In this document: positions 27,601-39,741 of the stretch, piece by piece
Layout: every line of letters starts with the position of its first letter
Numbering within the stretch: the stretch's first letter is position 1
NCBI GenBank assembly: GCA_013399875.1
Contig: VXAZ01000289.1
Location: 3,056,852 to 3,120,851, forward strand
Length of the DNA: 64,000 nucleotides
Origin: Gymnorhina tibicen
Taxonomy: Eukaryota > Chordata > Aves > Passeriformes > Artamidae
Reading direction: 5' to 3'
Notes under the pieces: generated by a model
Told to the model about the DNA's origin: nothing
The model's database searches: none
What the model saw: only the letters and a program-made list of their open reading frames with translations
Made by a program: the position numbers and the translations under genes

Positions 27601-30600
27601 AATACTGAGGTTCTTATGTGCTCCCTTGACTCTGGACTTTACAAAACTGCAGCAAAATATCACTGTGCTTAAAGAACACTGGCAACACCGAAAAAAACCA
27701 CAAAACAAAATATTCATCAGCAGAGCACCACCTTTTCAAAGCAGGTGTTTATAGAGAGGAAGATCTCTTGTCTTATAATTCCCTCTTTAAGTTAATTTTG
27801 CATAACATCCATGGCTTAGTGGCGTATTGGGTGGATCTGGCACAGCGTTGACCCAAAAAGCTCTTCAGTGGCCATTCTCTAAAACCCAAGGTGCTCTCTG
27901 CACACAGCAGCAGAGGCTGAAATGGATGTCAGAGGCAGTTGCACGCCAGAAAATGTAAATAGTTGTGTGGGTCTACCAAAATGGTGACGTCAGCTCAGCT
28001 TCTTACACCTCCTTGCGCTAAGGCTGAAGTGACACTTGTGATGTTCATAAATCTTCCACTTCTACCTCTGGTTTTCTTAAGGGATCAACATCAAGGCAAT
28101 GAAAAAGGCACCAGGCAGAGCTGAATTAAACATACAGACATATTTTCAACCATGTTCTCTACACGCTGCCCTAAACGGTTATGAGTTCAGTACAGGTAGG
28201 GACTGATGCATGTCTGAGGAAGAGGTTTAATGCACCAAGTTTAGTCCATTTAGAAGGACTGCTTTCAGGAGTACAAAGAAAGAATCACTCTTAATATCTG
28301 AGAAGATCTGTGTCCAGTAAGTGCTTACTCCTTTTTTCATACTCTTCTCTGGAGACCTGTGAGACAGATGGTTCAAAGGACCTAACCCTCATTTCTCCAG
28401 AATAGAAGGCTTTGTCCTTGGGCTTATTGCTGTCACAGCATGCATATAACCTCCACTTCTCTTTTTCTGAAGCTCAGCTTGCCCACCAGTTCTAGGTCCT
28501 GTGGTGACTGATATGGACAACGATTATTTGTCATCAAATAAGCTTAAAATGATACATAGCCCAAAAAAAAAAAAAAAACAAAAACCCAAACCGGAAAGCA
28601 ATTTATGAAAAATGTTATCTTGCATTTTTGGGGAAAAATTTTTAAACTTTTCAAACCAGCTTTGCTGAAAGTCAAAAGAATAATCCGATTTGCAAATATG
28701 TACATGCAAATGAACTATACCTCTCAAATGAGAACTTGCATAGACAAACTTTCAGGTTCAAGAACCCAGGTGTAGCAGCTGTGGTCATTTAATTTCTACA
28801 GACACATTTCTGATGAAACAGATTAATTTTAAAATGTGCAATATGGACAGAGATGCAGCAATTCACACTGCATTTCAAACAATTCCTGCTCAGCATTGCT
28901 AATTAGGAAATCCCAGCAAAACAAGAAATATGATAGCTCATAGTGCTATCAAAAGTCTGAAAACCAGCAAATTCCAAACACTCCAAAGAGAAAGTCTTAA
29001 GAACTCCCAGTGCAACAAATCTGTTCCATATGAAAGCTTTAGAGATCTCATTCAAATCTTCAACAGATGCAAATATCATCACTGCATATAGACTCTGTGC
29101 TGATATCATTTGCCATACCTCCATGGAAGTAAATGATGATGCATTGATTTCCACTAATGAGGGTCTGACCTAACAAAAATGCTGCATTCATTTACCTAAG
29201 AAAGGTTCTTTCCCCCCCCACTTTCAAACTTTATTTAGCTTTTCTCCAGGGGAGCAGAAGTGATGAATTAGCATTAAATACATTCAGCATCCACACCCAG
29301 AGCCAACCAGACAGTAAGCACAAGGAGGGCATAAGAAATTCACCATTGTGCCTCAGTCTTAGTACAGATTGAGATAATCACTGTTACAGACATGAAGAAA
29401 GGGCAACACAGAAGGTGTTCTGGAAAAGTTTTCAGTTGCCTAGAAAACCCATGGCAGTAATTGGGAAACAAGTTAGGTAGGTTTAGGACTCTAGATACAA
29501 TTAAAGGTGTAGCATTTAGGAAGAAAGAATTGTAGAAAAGAATTTAGTTGGGTTATTTCTCAAAAGATTTTAAAGAAGAAAACTTCTGAGAAACAAGATG
29601 GATTGGAATAATAAAACTATTTTAAAATATATCCTGCTGTTTTAGCAGTATTTTTTAGTCCTATCAAAGTACTGTTTTTTCTGATAAACTGTAAGAACGG
29701 AAGTATAACTTTCCTTAAGAAGAGTGACGAGTGACCCAGTTTTAGAGGTAGCATTCATACCGTTATCCTCTGGGTTTTATGTTTAAAAGATTATCTTGAC
29801 ATTAGTAAAGAAGCTTTACTGTATTTTTCCCAGTTAAGTTTTGGACTCTACGTTTACAGGGAAAGCTAAGCTGATAAGAGAGAAGAAAAAAGGTTTCGAA
29901 CAAGAGCTCCATTAAAAAAACCCAAACCCTTTTAAAGATACACGTTTCTGAAATATCGTTTTGGGTTCCATTTCCCTCCCCTCCAGAAGTACTTTTTGGG
30001 TGGCTTATTTGATACTATCCCCCATCTAGAACTCAAAAGTTATGCACAGTGAGGCTCCTTAGGTTGCAGCAATTTTAAGTAGGACACTTATTCTCCCCAC
30101 AGAAGAGAACAAAGCCCCAGGCACCCAGTGTACTTTCCTGCCACTTGTCAGAAGTATTAGCTTTGTTTGGTTTAGAAGCTGGGAATATACCAAAGATGAG
30201 AGTCACAGCTATGACTATTTAAATAAACCATTCTATTCTTGCACCTCCATAGAACTGGAACCCACATCATGGTCAGGTCATTGAGTTTCTTTCATTAAAA
30301 TTATTCTTTCACCAGTTTCACAGATACAAAACTTTTATTATCCAAGAAATTAACCTGTAAAAGTAATTTATGCAAGAAAAATAATTTACCTATCCAGGCA
30401 ACAGTTAAAAACATACCCATTGTGCTCACATGCTTTTCTTTCTTGATCAGTAATACAAAGAAGGTCCTAGTTTGAATTTTTCAGTGATAAAAATCTAGCT
30501 GGGAATGAGATTTGAATGAGATGTTGGTTGCCAGGCCAGATAAGCAGATTCACCGTCATTTCAGTGTTTCAAAGGTTGTTTGCAAATTCAATACCTTTTA

Positions 30601-33600
30601 TTCAGGGATGACATATTCCAAAGCTGTTCTGGAGGGCTTAATGTAGTGGTTACAACCTGCAGAGGTTGACCTGAAATATACTACAAACAGTTTAAGGTCA
30701 GGAGACTTGTACCTTTTACTTTTCTATGAGAGCAACTCAGACATGTGATGTTATTATAATATCTTTATAGTTTTGAAATGCAAAAAGCCAACCATATAAT
30801 CATCACTTTCTATTCTACATAATTATAGTAATTTTGTAACATATCCAGAATGTAAACACAAAGGAAATGTAATTGCAGTTTTCCCCAACAGCTGGTAAAA
30901 CCACTGTTTTAAAGTTAAACCTACAAAACCACTGTTACTCCTTATGCTAGTGATGCCTGGAACAACAGAAAACAATCCTAAAGCTTTGTTGTTTTATAAA
31001 ATATACTGATTAAACAGTTGACTGAAGTTAGACGTTTCAAATAGTGGAACATCCCAAGTGATATAAGAAGGGTTTTGCATATTGTCAGTGGAACAAAGGA
31101 GCAGAGAGCATTTGCACAAAGTGGTTTTGATATCAATAGGCTGAATTGTCACAGCTAGGAATCATCATAAAAAACTGCTGAAACAAGTAATACAAGACTT
31201 TGCTAGACATTCTTTAGTGAATCATAGGTTTAAAAAATCCCAAAACGAAACCCCAAACCATTTAACTTCTTTTAACTTTTTTTTCCCCTATCAGAATAGT
31301 ATTACACAACACAGAAAACTAATTTTCACATTCTAGTGCCCTATTGTACATGCCCTCAAAAGAAATATAATAGTTCCCTTTTTCTTTAAGGTAGCTATGA
31401 ATATCTGAGAAAATATCAAGACTGAAAACATCCCGCCATTTCTTTCAACACACTTGCTGAACTGATTTGAGTGAAAGATTAGCATCCACTGGATTGTTTC
31501 TATCTTCTTCCTTTTTTTTTTTTTGGTGGTAGTTTCATAGTATCACTTGCATTTTATCTACCTTTTTGTTATTTTCTCAGAACATGCTTTCATATCTCCA
31601 GAATGGAGATAAGTAGTAGGGAAACAGTATTCTAGTTATTTCAGCTTTTGTCATCAGGAAGAAAATGCACACTCTTGTGTGGGATAGGTAGGCTGCAGGG
31701 ATACAGCACATGAAGCTCGCCATGGTGAAGGGAAATGCGACTGGTGTAGATAAATCAGACAAATGGTATGCTCTGTACCCATATGCAACCTTCTGCTTTG
31801 CCCAGCACCCAGTCTGCACCAAACACAAAACTGATTTATACATATCTTATAAAGGAGATGAGGTTCCAAAGAGGCTGGGTGGCATGAAACAGAGCTGCAT
31901 GGTGGCACAGACGTACAGTTGCTGGAGAAGGGGAGCACAGCTGATTTAGCAGGTGCATCTCTAGCTGTGTGCAGGACACCAAGGATTTCTTTGCCACTGC
32001 CCCAAGGGAAACCTCAGTTCCAAGACCAGCTGCTAGAAACACTCAGCTTTGCAAGTTTGGTTTTTCTAATATGACACTCGCATAGGGGACAGAACTGAAT
32101 GAAGAAACTAAGCAATGAAATTGTTTCCATTATTGAATTTTTCTTCTTTGAATAAAATGGGATCTATTTTCTCATAAAAAGTGTAGAAGCTTTGCACAGT
32201 AAATACTGTATAAGACAAAACTGTTTCTTATTCATGGATCTGCTGAGAGTTTTTGCATGATCTTTGTTAGCTGTACAAAGCAAGCTTTTAAAGAGCAAAT
32301 ACAGATTTCATGAGATCAGTTGACAAATAACTACTTCTTTTCCTTGTTCTAGACCACTTTATCAAAAATTCATAGAAAGGAATCCATAACCCAATGGCTT
32401 TTAAAGACAGAAGATAACATTATAGGTTTTCAATGCAATCTGAAAACATATTAAGATGAATTCTTCAAAGAATTTCCACGGAGCTTGGAATATGATAAGT
32501 GTAAAACCTCAATATCTATGATGACAGTTAATTATCTAATATAAGGGAGGCCATTTCCTAAATAAGGCACCTCCCTGAACTGAGCTGCATTACCAAGCTT
32601 TAAACTTAGAGCTTAAAGATTAATTTAAAAAATACCTCAGTGAAAGATGATTTTGACACATCTTTAGCATCCCTCGTATCTTCTTATGCAATACTTGGCA
32701 AGTGTTATTGCATATTTAGAAAACAATAAATACAGTATAGAAAGCCAGCTCTGAAGGGATACAAGTACACTTTTTGGGTGTTTTGCATCTCTGACCTATT
32801 CCTAGAAAAAAAATACCACTTACTAAAAATTTATACTGTTTCTGTACGTGTGTAATTGTAAATTAGTTTCAGTACAAAAAATACCCTTTCACTGTTGACT
32901 AGTAACTGTGAGTTCTCCTAATAACACTGAAAACTGTGACATCCATTTTCAGAATATGTGAAATAATTCTTATACAAAGGTCCAAAGATTAAACAGAGAA
33001 AAAGCTGGACTAAACCTTTGGCACTCTCCACTGATGAAAAAATGTTTAGAGTCGAAGATTTAACCATGTGAATACAGTCTCTGGCTAACAACCATACCAA
33101 CAAGCTCCTGCACTGGGCACAGGCGTGTGCAAAGCTCAGTCATATGAAAAATAAACTACAGTGAGCCCACAAGGGAGCAAGCACCGAGGAAGAAGAGGAA
33201 ACAAACTCAACAAAGTGTGATCAAACAAAAAAGAGTCTGGGAAAATGCACTGAGATCAGAAAACCAAACAGAAAATGAAACTGATATCTGTATAGGCTGG
33301 GGTGTTAAAATGGATTTTACAGTAATTTCTGCCACAAATCTAATGTGGCATAATGTAACATAATTTTGAACTGAAATTAACTCTCTATTGCATCAGCTCT
33401 TGTAAGCAGTTTTCTTGGTTCTCTTATCTAAAGAATGAGTTTCCTATATCTGTGAGACATGTTTTCCCACCCTGTCCACCTAGACCCTTCTGATTTCTCA
33501 GCAACGTGACTGCTCTGCTTGATGAGGGAAGGCTGAACCATAGCTGAGGTTTCACATCACATTCAGGGAATGCATACAGAAATCAATGCTGATGGTGAAC

Positions 33601-35022
33601 ATGTGCCCTGGGAGGTGGGTGAGGGCAATTTTGTGAAATCTGACAGACTTTGCTGCCTCGCAGAGCCGTCAGGTCAGCAGAAAGCAGTCTCAACTCTCCC
33701 GACTTACACAGACAGTGTTGATAATGGTTGGACTTTTATTAGTCTTTCATCATCATTCTTTGACTTTCTAAGGAATTTTTACTGATTCTGTTGCGATATC
33801 TCTTCAAGATGAAGCAACCAGCAAAACCCTGATGTGACTTCCAGGAAGGAAAACCTACAGAAAGTCTGCAGAAAGGAACTGGTTTAAGCAGGTGGTACAG
33901 ACAGAAATCTCCTTTGCTTTATTTTCTGGCTGAAGAGAATTTTGGAGCTGTATGTGTTGGGCAACACAATGTAGAAACATTTGAGCTGGCTCAAATGCAG
34001 CTGAAGAAGCAGCACAGCCCTGGCCATGCTCTCAGGTTTTCTCAGCAGAACCTCTTTGTTTAGGCACAAAGATGCTCTTCCACCTCATGTCCTCCAATTG
34101 CTGGAAGCGAACGCATTGTCTCAAGTCAAGGAGATCACCATCACATACAACTTCTGCAGATTTTTCCTCCTTTACTATCCTTCAACATGGTCTTAGGCAC
34201 TTGGGATCAGAATTTAGCCAAACAGAAAGAAGAGTAGACTCTTTCAACCATCTTTCCTATCATGGTTCTCTTTTCCTTCCTCTACCTCCCTCCGGGAATG
34301 TAGACACCAGGCACACTTTTTACCCAGAACTCTTGCAACCTAAATCCTGGGTGACGTGACATCCAATTTCTTTGAAAGTTAAGCACTGAAGAATTGCATG
34401 TCAGAGAATACCCAAACTTCACAAAATGTGATGAAACCTTAGGAGTAGTTAGGGAATTTTTAATATGGACAAAAAAGCTTTTTTGTACAAGACAAGATTA
34501 TTTAGAATAAACCACTATTTTTCTTGAGCCCTTATGCTTAAAGGATTTATTTTTTTTCCTCAAGCAGTGTATCTCAATAACATAACACTTTTCAGAAATG
34601 GATATGTAATAACTTCTGTTTAAGAAGGCTGAGTTTTATTAGTCATTTCTTTTGGCTCTGGAAAAAACCTACCCTTGTATCCCTATAAGACAAGGACTGT
34701 TTCCTCTGGGCTTTGATACCAGGTGGAGTCTCTCAGGAAATCTTTAAAAAACAACAGGCTAACCAACAATGGAGAGGTTATTTTTTCACCAGTGGTGATG
34801 CTTTTGACTCATGTAAACTCCAACTGGTAGCTCTCTAGGACATCTCAACCTGTGATGTTTGCCTTTTGTGCCTCCAACTGGGGGGAGGGCAAGGAGGAGC
34901 AAGCAGGAGTGTGGTTTTAGTAGAAGCATTAAATTGGATAATATTATTCCTAAACCATGACAGCTATCAATTTCACTCTTTTCTACTATGTATACCTGTT
35001 CAGCAACAATCCATTATTAAAA
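24641..35022. other. Non-coding stretch, no gene recognised
   Basis: Long AT-rich block. Overlapping 126-codon frames at 25104-25484 (minus) and 25339-25719 (plus) lie in a GC-richer patch but have no recognisable homology. Homopolymer runs include 14 A at 26262-26275, 16 A at 28563-28578 and 13 T at 31512-31524. Three overlapping short frames at 31577-31950 also lack any recognisable motif. No transposon tail, tRNA or promoter was seen. Confidence 0.55.
28563..28578 (+). repeat. Poly(A) run of 16
   Basis: An uninterrupted run of sixteen A follows ATAGCCC. There is no upstream sequence that looks like a retrocopied gene and no AATAAA at the usual distance. I therefore read it as a simple mononucleotide repeat rather than the tail of a processed pseudogene. 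Confidence 0.8.
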
Positions 35023-35240
35023 AATCATAGAACGGTTTGGATTGTGAGGGACCTTAAAGATCATCTAGTTCCAATGCTAAATGCCTCATCCAACCTGGCC
35101 TTGAGTGCTACCAAGGATGGGGCATCCACAACTTCTTTGTCACCTTCCAGTGCATCACCAGCCTCGCAATTCTGCATATCTACCTAAAGTTTCCCTTTTT
35201 CAGTGTGAATCCATTGTTCCTTGTCCTATTGCTATGGTTC
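35023..35240 (-). mobile_element. CR1 LINE 3' end, with internal deletion
   Basis: Read on the minus strand this is a CR1 3' UTR. On the plus strand it opens AATCATAGAACGGTTTGGAT (reverse of the terminal tail). It then runs through GACCTTAAAGATCATCTAGT, CCTCATCCAACCTGGCCTTG and GGGGCATCCACAACTTCTTT to CCTTGTCCTATTGCTAT. Compared with the better copy at 16127-16898, the stretch carrying CCATGGCAGGG and the 'CTGGTCTAGTGG' text is missing between about 35075 and 35085. That implies an internal deletion of some 40-50 bases or a subfamily difference. No ORF2 part remains. Confidence 0.9.
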
Positions 35241-35568
35241 CTGATGAAGAATTAAAAAATATTAATGAGTCCTATGCTAGCAAGTCCTGTGCTCTTATGC
35301 AGTAAGGAACTTGCCATTTTCCTGTATCTATAACTCAGGGTATTAGACTCACCAGGAAACTGGAGCCGCTCTTAGAGATACTGCAACAGATATTTCCTTC
35401 TAAAGCCAACATGACTTGAGAAAGAAAATTATCCCAGGTAAGGAAGGACATTATTATAGCTGTTCTGCTGACTGCTATCCTTTCAGCTCACATACAGGAA
35501 AACAGACCATACCTGGGAAAAACTGGTACAATGAGGTACCAGCCCCACATCTCCTACTGCCCCATGAA
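35241..35568. other. Non-coding stretch before the tandem repeat
   Basis: No gene was recognised. The last 50 bases before the 66-bp repeat (35517-35568) also begin with AAACTGG and contain CTCCTACTGCCCCATG. They may be a degenerate, shortened earlier copy of the repeat unit. Confidence 0.45.
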
Positions 35569-35713
35569 AACTGGCTGATACCAATGTTAACACCTTAAAC
35601 TGGTGCTACACACAACCCTACTTTCTCTGTGGAGAACTGGCTGGTACCAATGTTAACACCTTAAACTGGTGCTACACACAACCCTACTTTCTCTGTGGAG
35701 CACTGGCTGGTAC
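35569..35713. repeat. Tandem duplication, 66-bp period, 2.2 copies
   Basis: Copy 1 is 35569-35634 and copy 2 is 35635-35700. A partial third copy is 35701-35713. Copies 1 and 2 differ at a single base that I can see (CTGGCTGATACC versus CTGGCTGGTACC), so the duplication is recent or kept homogeneous. The unit contains ATGTTAACACCTTAAACTGG and CCCTACTTTCTCTGTGGAG. Sixty-six bases is a multiple of three, but the frames are not open across the array, so I do not propose a coding repeat. It is a good candidate for length polymorphism. Confidence 0.95.
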
Positions 35714-35948
35714 TCACAGACGAGGACAAGACAGATACGTTTTTCCTAATACCGCATAAATGCTTCTGTGTAGCTTTATCAGGGATAGTACTGATTCAGA
35801 AGTGGATCCACTTGTGGATCTGCTCAGACTGCCAAAACTCAAATGAGGGATACGTACATTTCAAATGCTCTAACTCATAGTGAAATCTCTTTCTTCATAA
35901 ATAACAGTGATTTCTAGTCTGCACTCTTCTCTGCTGCTGCTCCCACAG

Positions 35949-36025
35949 ACAGTACAGGACAAGCTCTGTGACAGTGATGGTAAACCTTGACATAAACAGC
36001 AGGATTGTTATCTGTCCTTCAACAG
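35949..36025 (+). CDS. Candidate small internal exon (77 nt), unproven
   Basis: A long pyrimidine tract (CTCTTCTCTGCTGCTGCTCC) ends in CACAG at 35948. Seventy-seven bases later CAACAG is followed by GTAGGA, an acceptable donor. One frame is open throughout: one leftover base, 25 codons (including SVTVMVNLDINSRIVICPST), one leftover base, so phase is preserved. The other two frames contain stops. I do not recognise the peptide. No neighbouring exon was found on this strand with comparable signals. It could be a real small exon, a cryptic exon or chance. The region is open for longer than the proposed exon, which slightly weakens the inference. Confidence 0.17.
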
Positions 36026-36789
36026 GTAGGAGCACTGCCAGCAGGAGCTTACTTAAGCTTGTGAAACAAGCAAGGTCATTCACTCCTGTCAAAGTTCTGT
36101 TTTCAAATTTCTCTGTAGAAAAAGTTTTCTTCATTTCTATTATCATTCTCCTAATGTTTTCATTCACTGGTGAAACTTCTCCAGACAAAGGAGGAAATGT
36201 GGCAGTTTTCATTTTAGTCCCTTAGCTACATATGTTACTTCTACCTTATCAGCAAATATGTATTACTTTGCACAGTCATGTGTTAATCTATATAACAGCC
36301 AACACAGGAGGTTATGTAGGAATCTTTAGCACTCTGCAGATATGTGTTTTCCATTATACTGTGCTCAGAAAGCTTTTCTCCCTGGGGGGGCTTCTAATGT
36401 GATATTTTGAATCCTAATGCAGCTAAGCTCCACCAGAACCATGCACATGGACTCAAGGGTAACTGCAAATAATGCAAAAATAGATCAATACTAATCTTGA
36501 CTTGTTTATGTGTAATTCTCACAGAGCTCTTACGACTCCAGCCACATCCTGTGCCATAGATTCTGACTGGCTGCTCATTTCCAAGTTGTGGCAGGGACTT
36601 CAGGAGTCTGTAACATCAGCATTGCTCTTACAGATCATATGTGAAATGTAAGGAGAATGACATTCTCTCTCTCTAAATATATTTAAGGATATATAGGATA
36701 TAGTCTCTAAAATATATTCTCTTCTGGAGAAGAATGAAGTTAAAGATGTAAAATAAATAATTTCAGTGTTGTTCATTATTGTGGGACTT

Positions 36790-36817
36790 AACTTTCCTAA
36801 CTTTCCTTAACTTTCCT
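36790..36817. repeat. Three tandem copies of AACTTTCCT
   Basis: The 9-mer AACTTTCCT occurs at 36790, 36799 and 36809. The spacing is 9 and then 10 bases, because of one extra T. It is a short minisatellite-like slippage product with no functional claim. Confidence 0.85.
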
Positions 36818-39741
36818 GATCCTATTGGATGATTGTGTTTTATTCATCTAGCCTTTCATGAATAAACAGACTCAGAAAACAACTGTGATTTCTTCTAAAT
36901 CTTAAAAGAAGTAAACTGTTTTCCTATATTGTACCTGTTATGTCAGTAGACTATATTTGTGCATGTGTATTCTATGCTAGAAAAAAGTCAACCATTCACA
37001 ATCACATATTGAAAAACTATTTGAATCCAACTATTTGTTGGATCCCATTAAATAATAATAAACATTCAGGTCTCATAGTGTGTTTTTTTACTTTAAAGCT
37101 AGAGCTAGAGTTTTTATTTTAAAGCTAGATGAACAAACATCTAATTATCTTCTAAAGGTGTTCTATTTGGAAATCATTCTGAATTATGCAACTTCTTGGA
37201 CAAAGAACTGACATCAATCTCCTCCCTTCTTCCCCCTTTTGTTTATCTGTTGTGATTTTTCTCGTTTTGTTTTTCTATTCACTGGCTCCTTTTAGGAATA
37301 CCAACTAAAAAGCTGCTTTTTTAAATATCAGAATAGCATTACGTCGAGGCAATCAGCTCTTTTCAGGGTTCTAGAGGTAGATTTTGTTCATTAGAAAGTA
37401 GCAGACAGATTGCTGACGAAAATTCTAATAAGCAACATTAAAGCATTAATGCCATGAGCTCAGGGTTTTGTACAACATAGCAAACCGTATGCTGCAGAAC
37501 TTCGGATCTCTTTCCAGCTGTCAACTGACAGTATCCCTGGGTTCCTGCTAATTGGCGACACACCAAGGCAAACGAGTCAGCTAATTCTAGAACAGTGAAC
37601 TGATTAACTTCATGTGTATATGCATATTTATAAAGAGAGTGTTGCTTTTGTCTCAATGTTCAAAAATAGATTTCGTTTTCAGTTTTAAAAGTTGTGGACT
37701 ACAAAAGTATTAGTGGCACAAAAATACCAAACCAGAACTAATTCTTTCAACTAAATGTTTGAAAACTGTATTGCTGTCAAAAATAGAGAATGTATATGTA
37801 TGTAGAAAACTGGGATTAATCAGTCATTGTATCATTCCTGTCTATTCATAAAGGCATCACAGTTATGAAGACACAAGAAAGTCATGTCTTTTTAGATCTA
37901 TAACACCATAAAGTATTTCCTCTGATTCTCTTTAATGTAAATGTGAATGTTTGGGTCAGCAGGTGCCACTCTCCATTGTCATGTACACTGGCCAGTCTCT
38001 TGGCTCCACAATCAAACCTAACGCTTGCAGGGTACAAGATCCTATAGAGCAGTCAGGAAAGCAGTTCTACTTTTTGGCCAGAATTTTATGATTTGGTAAA
38101 GAAAGAAAACTAAAGAAATCAAAGAGCTGGGAAAGGAAAGCACATTGATAGGCATGATGCCGAGTGATGGCATTAGAAGATGTAGAAGCTGAAGACAATC
38201 ATAAAGCAACTTCTGATTATATTCATCTCCCATGCATGCCTGATGTCATGTCAGGGTTACCCTTTTTTATGACCATGCTGAAAGCAACTGTGGTCTCTTT
38301 TCAATATAACGGAAGCACAAAAAATTCTGAAAGCAGAAGCTGAAATCCCATGTCTGGTTAGTAGCAAGAGTGTCTTCCATTTTAAACCATAAATGGGTGT
38401 CTTCTATTTGTACTTCTTTTGGTCCCATCACTTCTGCATTCCCGGTTTCAGTATGGCCCAATTAGAAGAGACAGCTGGAAAATGTTCCAATACTCTGCCC
38501 TGCTCTCCTGGTGAAGGGAGCTGGGATCTTAAACTCCCTGAAGATGGGAATGGCCTTGAGATTTGGCCTCCCAATTCCCAGCACAAATCAGTAGAACACA
38601 CCCATGGTTAAAAGCAGAATTATTGTGGTGATACATGGTCAACTATAATTAGCTTTTCTTATTTTTGAGGGAAAAAATCAGACCCTATTTTCTCCTATAG
38701 TGTTTTAATCTGTAGTTTGTCCTGTGTTTTTTGGTCAGGTTCTCTATATATTTATTACTGTGACTTATCAATTTAAAATCAATCACCTTGACCACAGCCA
38801 AGTTCAAATAGCCTAAAAGATTGGGGATATAATGTTTTGTCATAGAACTGAAGACCTTATTCTAGGACTACCTCTCCACCACCTCTTTCATAATTTAGAG
38901 CAAATCCACACCAGCAAACAAACCTTCTGCACCAAGTCCTTGTTACTGTGAGTTTCCAAACAACTTTCCTTTTAACAGGGTTTCTTATTGGTAAAATGTT
39001 ATACCTGGCAATTATTTTTAAGTGCTTTGTTTTCCTTCTTTTGCCCACCAAGCTAGTCTTAATTTTATATGAAATTCTCTTCCTGGAGGTTGTTGTGTTC
39101 CTTCTGGACACTGTCCACACTCATTAAATTGAACCATTATATAGCACAGAACGCTGCTATGGCTGCAGGCAGGAGCAGGAATCCCAAAAGATATGTATTC
39201 AAATATTAAAAAATTATATGCAATATTTTCTGTTTCCTGAATAAGCAAATCAACAGAGGAAAGGGTTATGCTTATATAAAGTATCTCAGCTTGAGTGTGA
39301 CAACATTAATTATCCACTGTAACATACTGATTTATAATTATGAAATCAGTAATTTAATTGGCATCTAATGCAGTAAAAACATTCCTGCCAGTGTCATTAT
39401 CTAAGTGCCAGTGCTTGATGCTTTCAAACTTAGTTAAGCTGTCATAAATTATTATTCTGTTAAATGCTTATACCTACAAAACTGCTAACTATGTAACAAA
39501 AATGTTTTAAAAGATGCTGCTACATGACTGCTGAAAGTACTATCTACACATTTCAGACAAACCAGCCAAGCTCACTACTGGTCATCAAACATCTCTCACT
39601 GTTGATAGAAATAGTATCTATACTCCTTGGGAGGAGAAGCTGCTGCTGAATCCCACGATTGTTATTTGGGTCACTGATTATGTCACTCTGAGTGTCAGAA
39701 CTTAACTCCTGGGTGCAACTGTATCTGTGTGTTTTAAGTTT

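Larger units (their letters stand above)
35714..39741. other. Mostly non-coding; two exon-like segments inside
   Basis: This block contains the exon-like segment at 35949-36025, a 9-bp triplication at 36790-36817 and a second weak exon-like segment near 38452. The part at 39290-39480 is rich in ATTA/TAAT motifs and could be regulatory. The remainder is AT-rich with no recognised gene or repeat. Confidence 0.5.

Noticed and set aside
27810..27860. TGGCTTAGTGGCG, resembling a tRNA A box or a CR1 3' segment (…CTGGCACAGCGTTGAC)
   Set aside because: No B box follows and no CR1 tail or terminal unit is present. The similarity is too short to call a SINE, tRNA or CR1 fragment.
28563..28578. Long A run as a processed-pseudogene tail
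   Set aside because: The upstream sequence has no poly(A) signal and no resemblance to a coding sequence.
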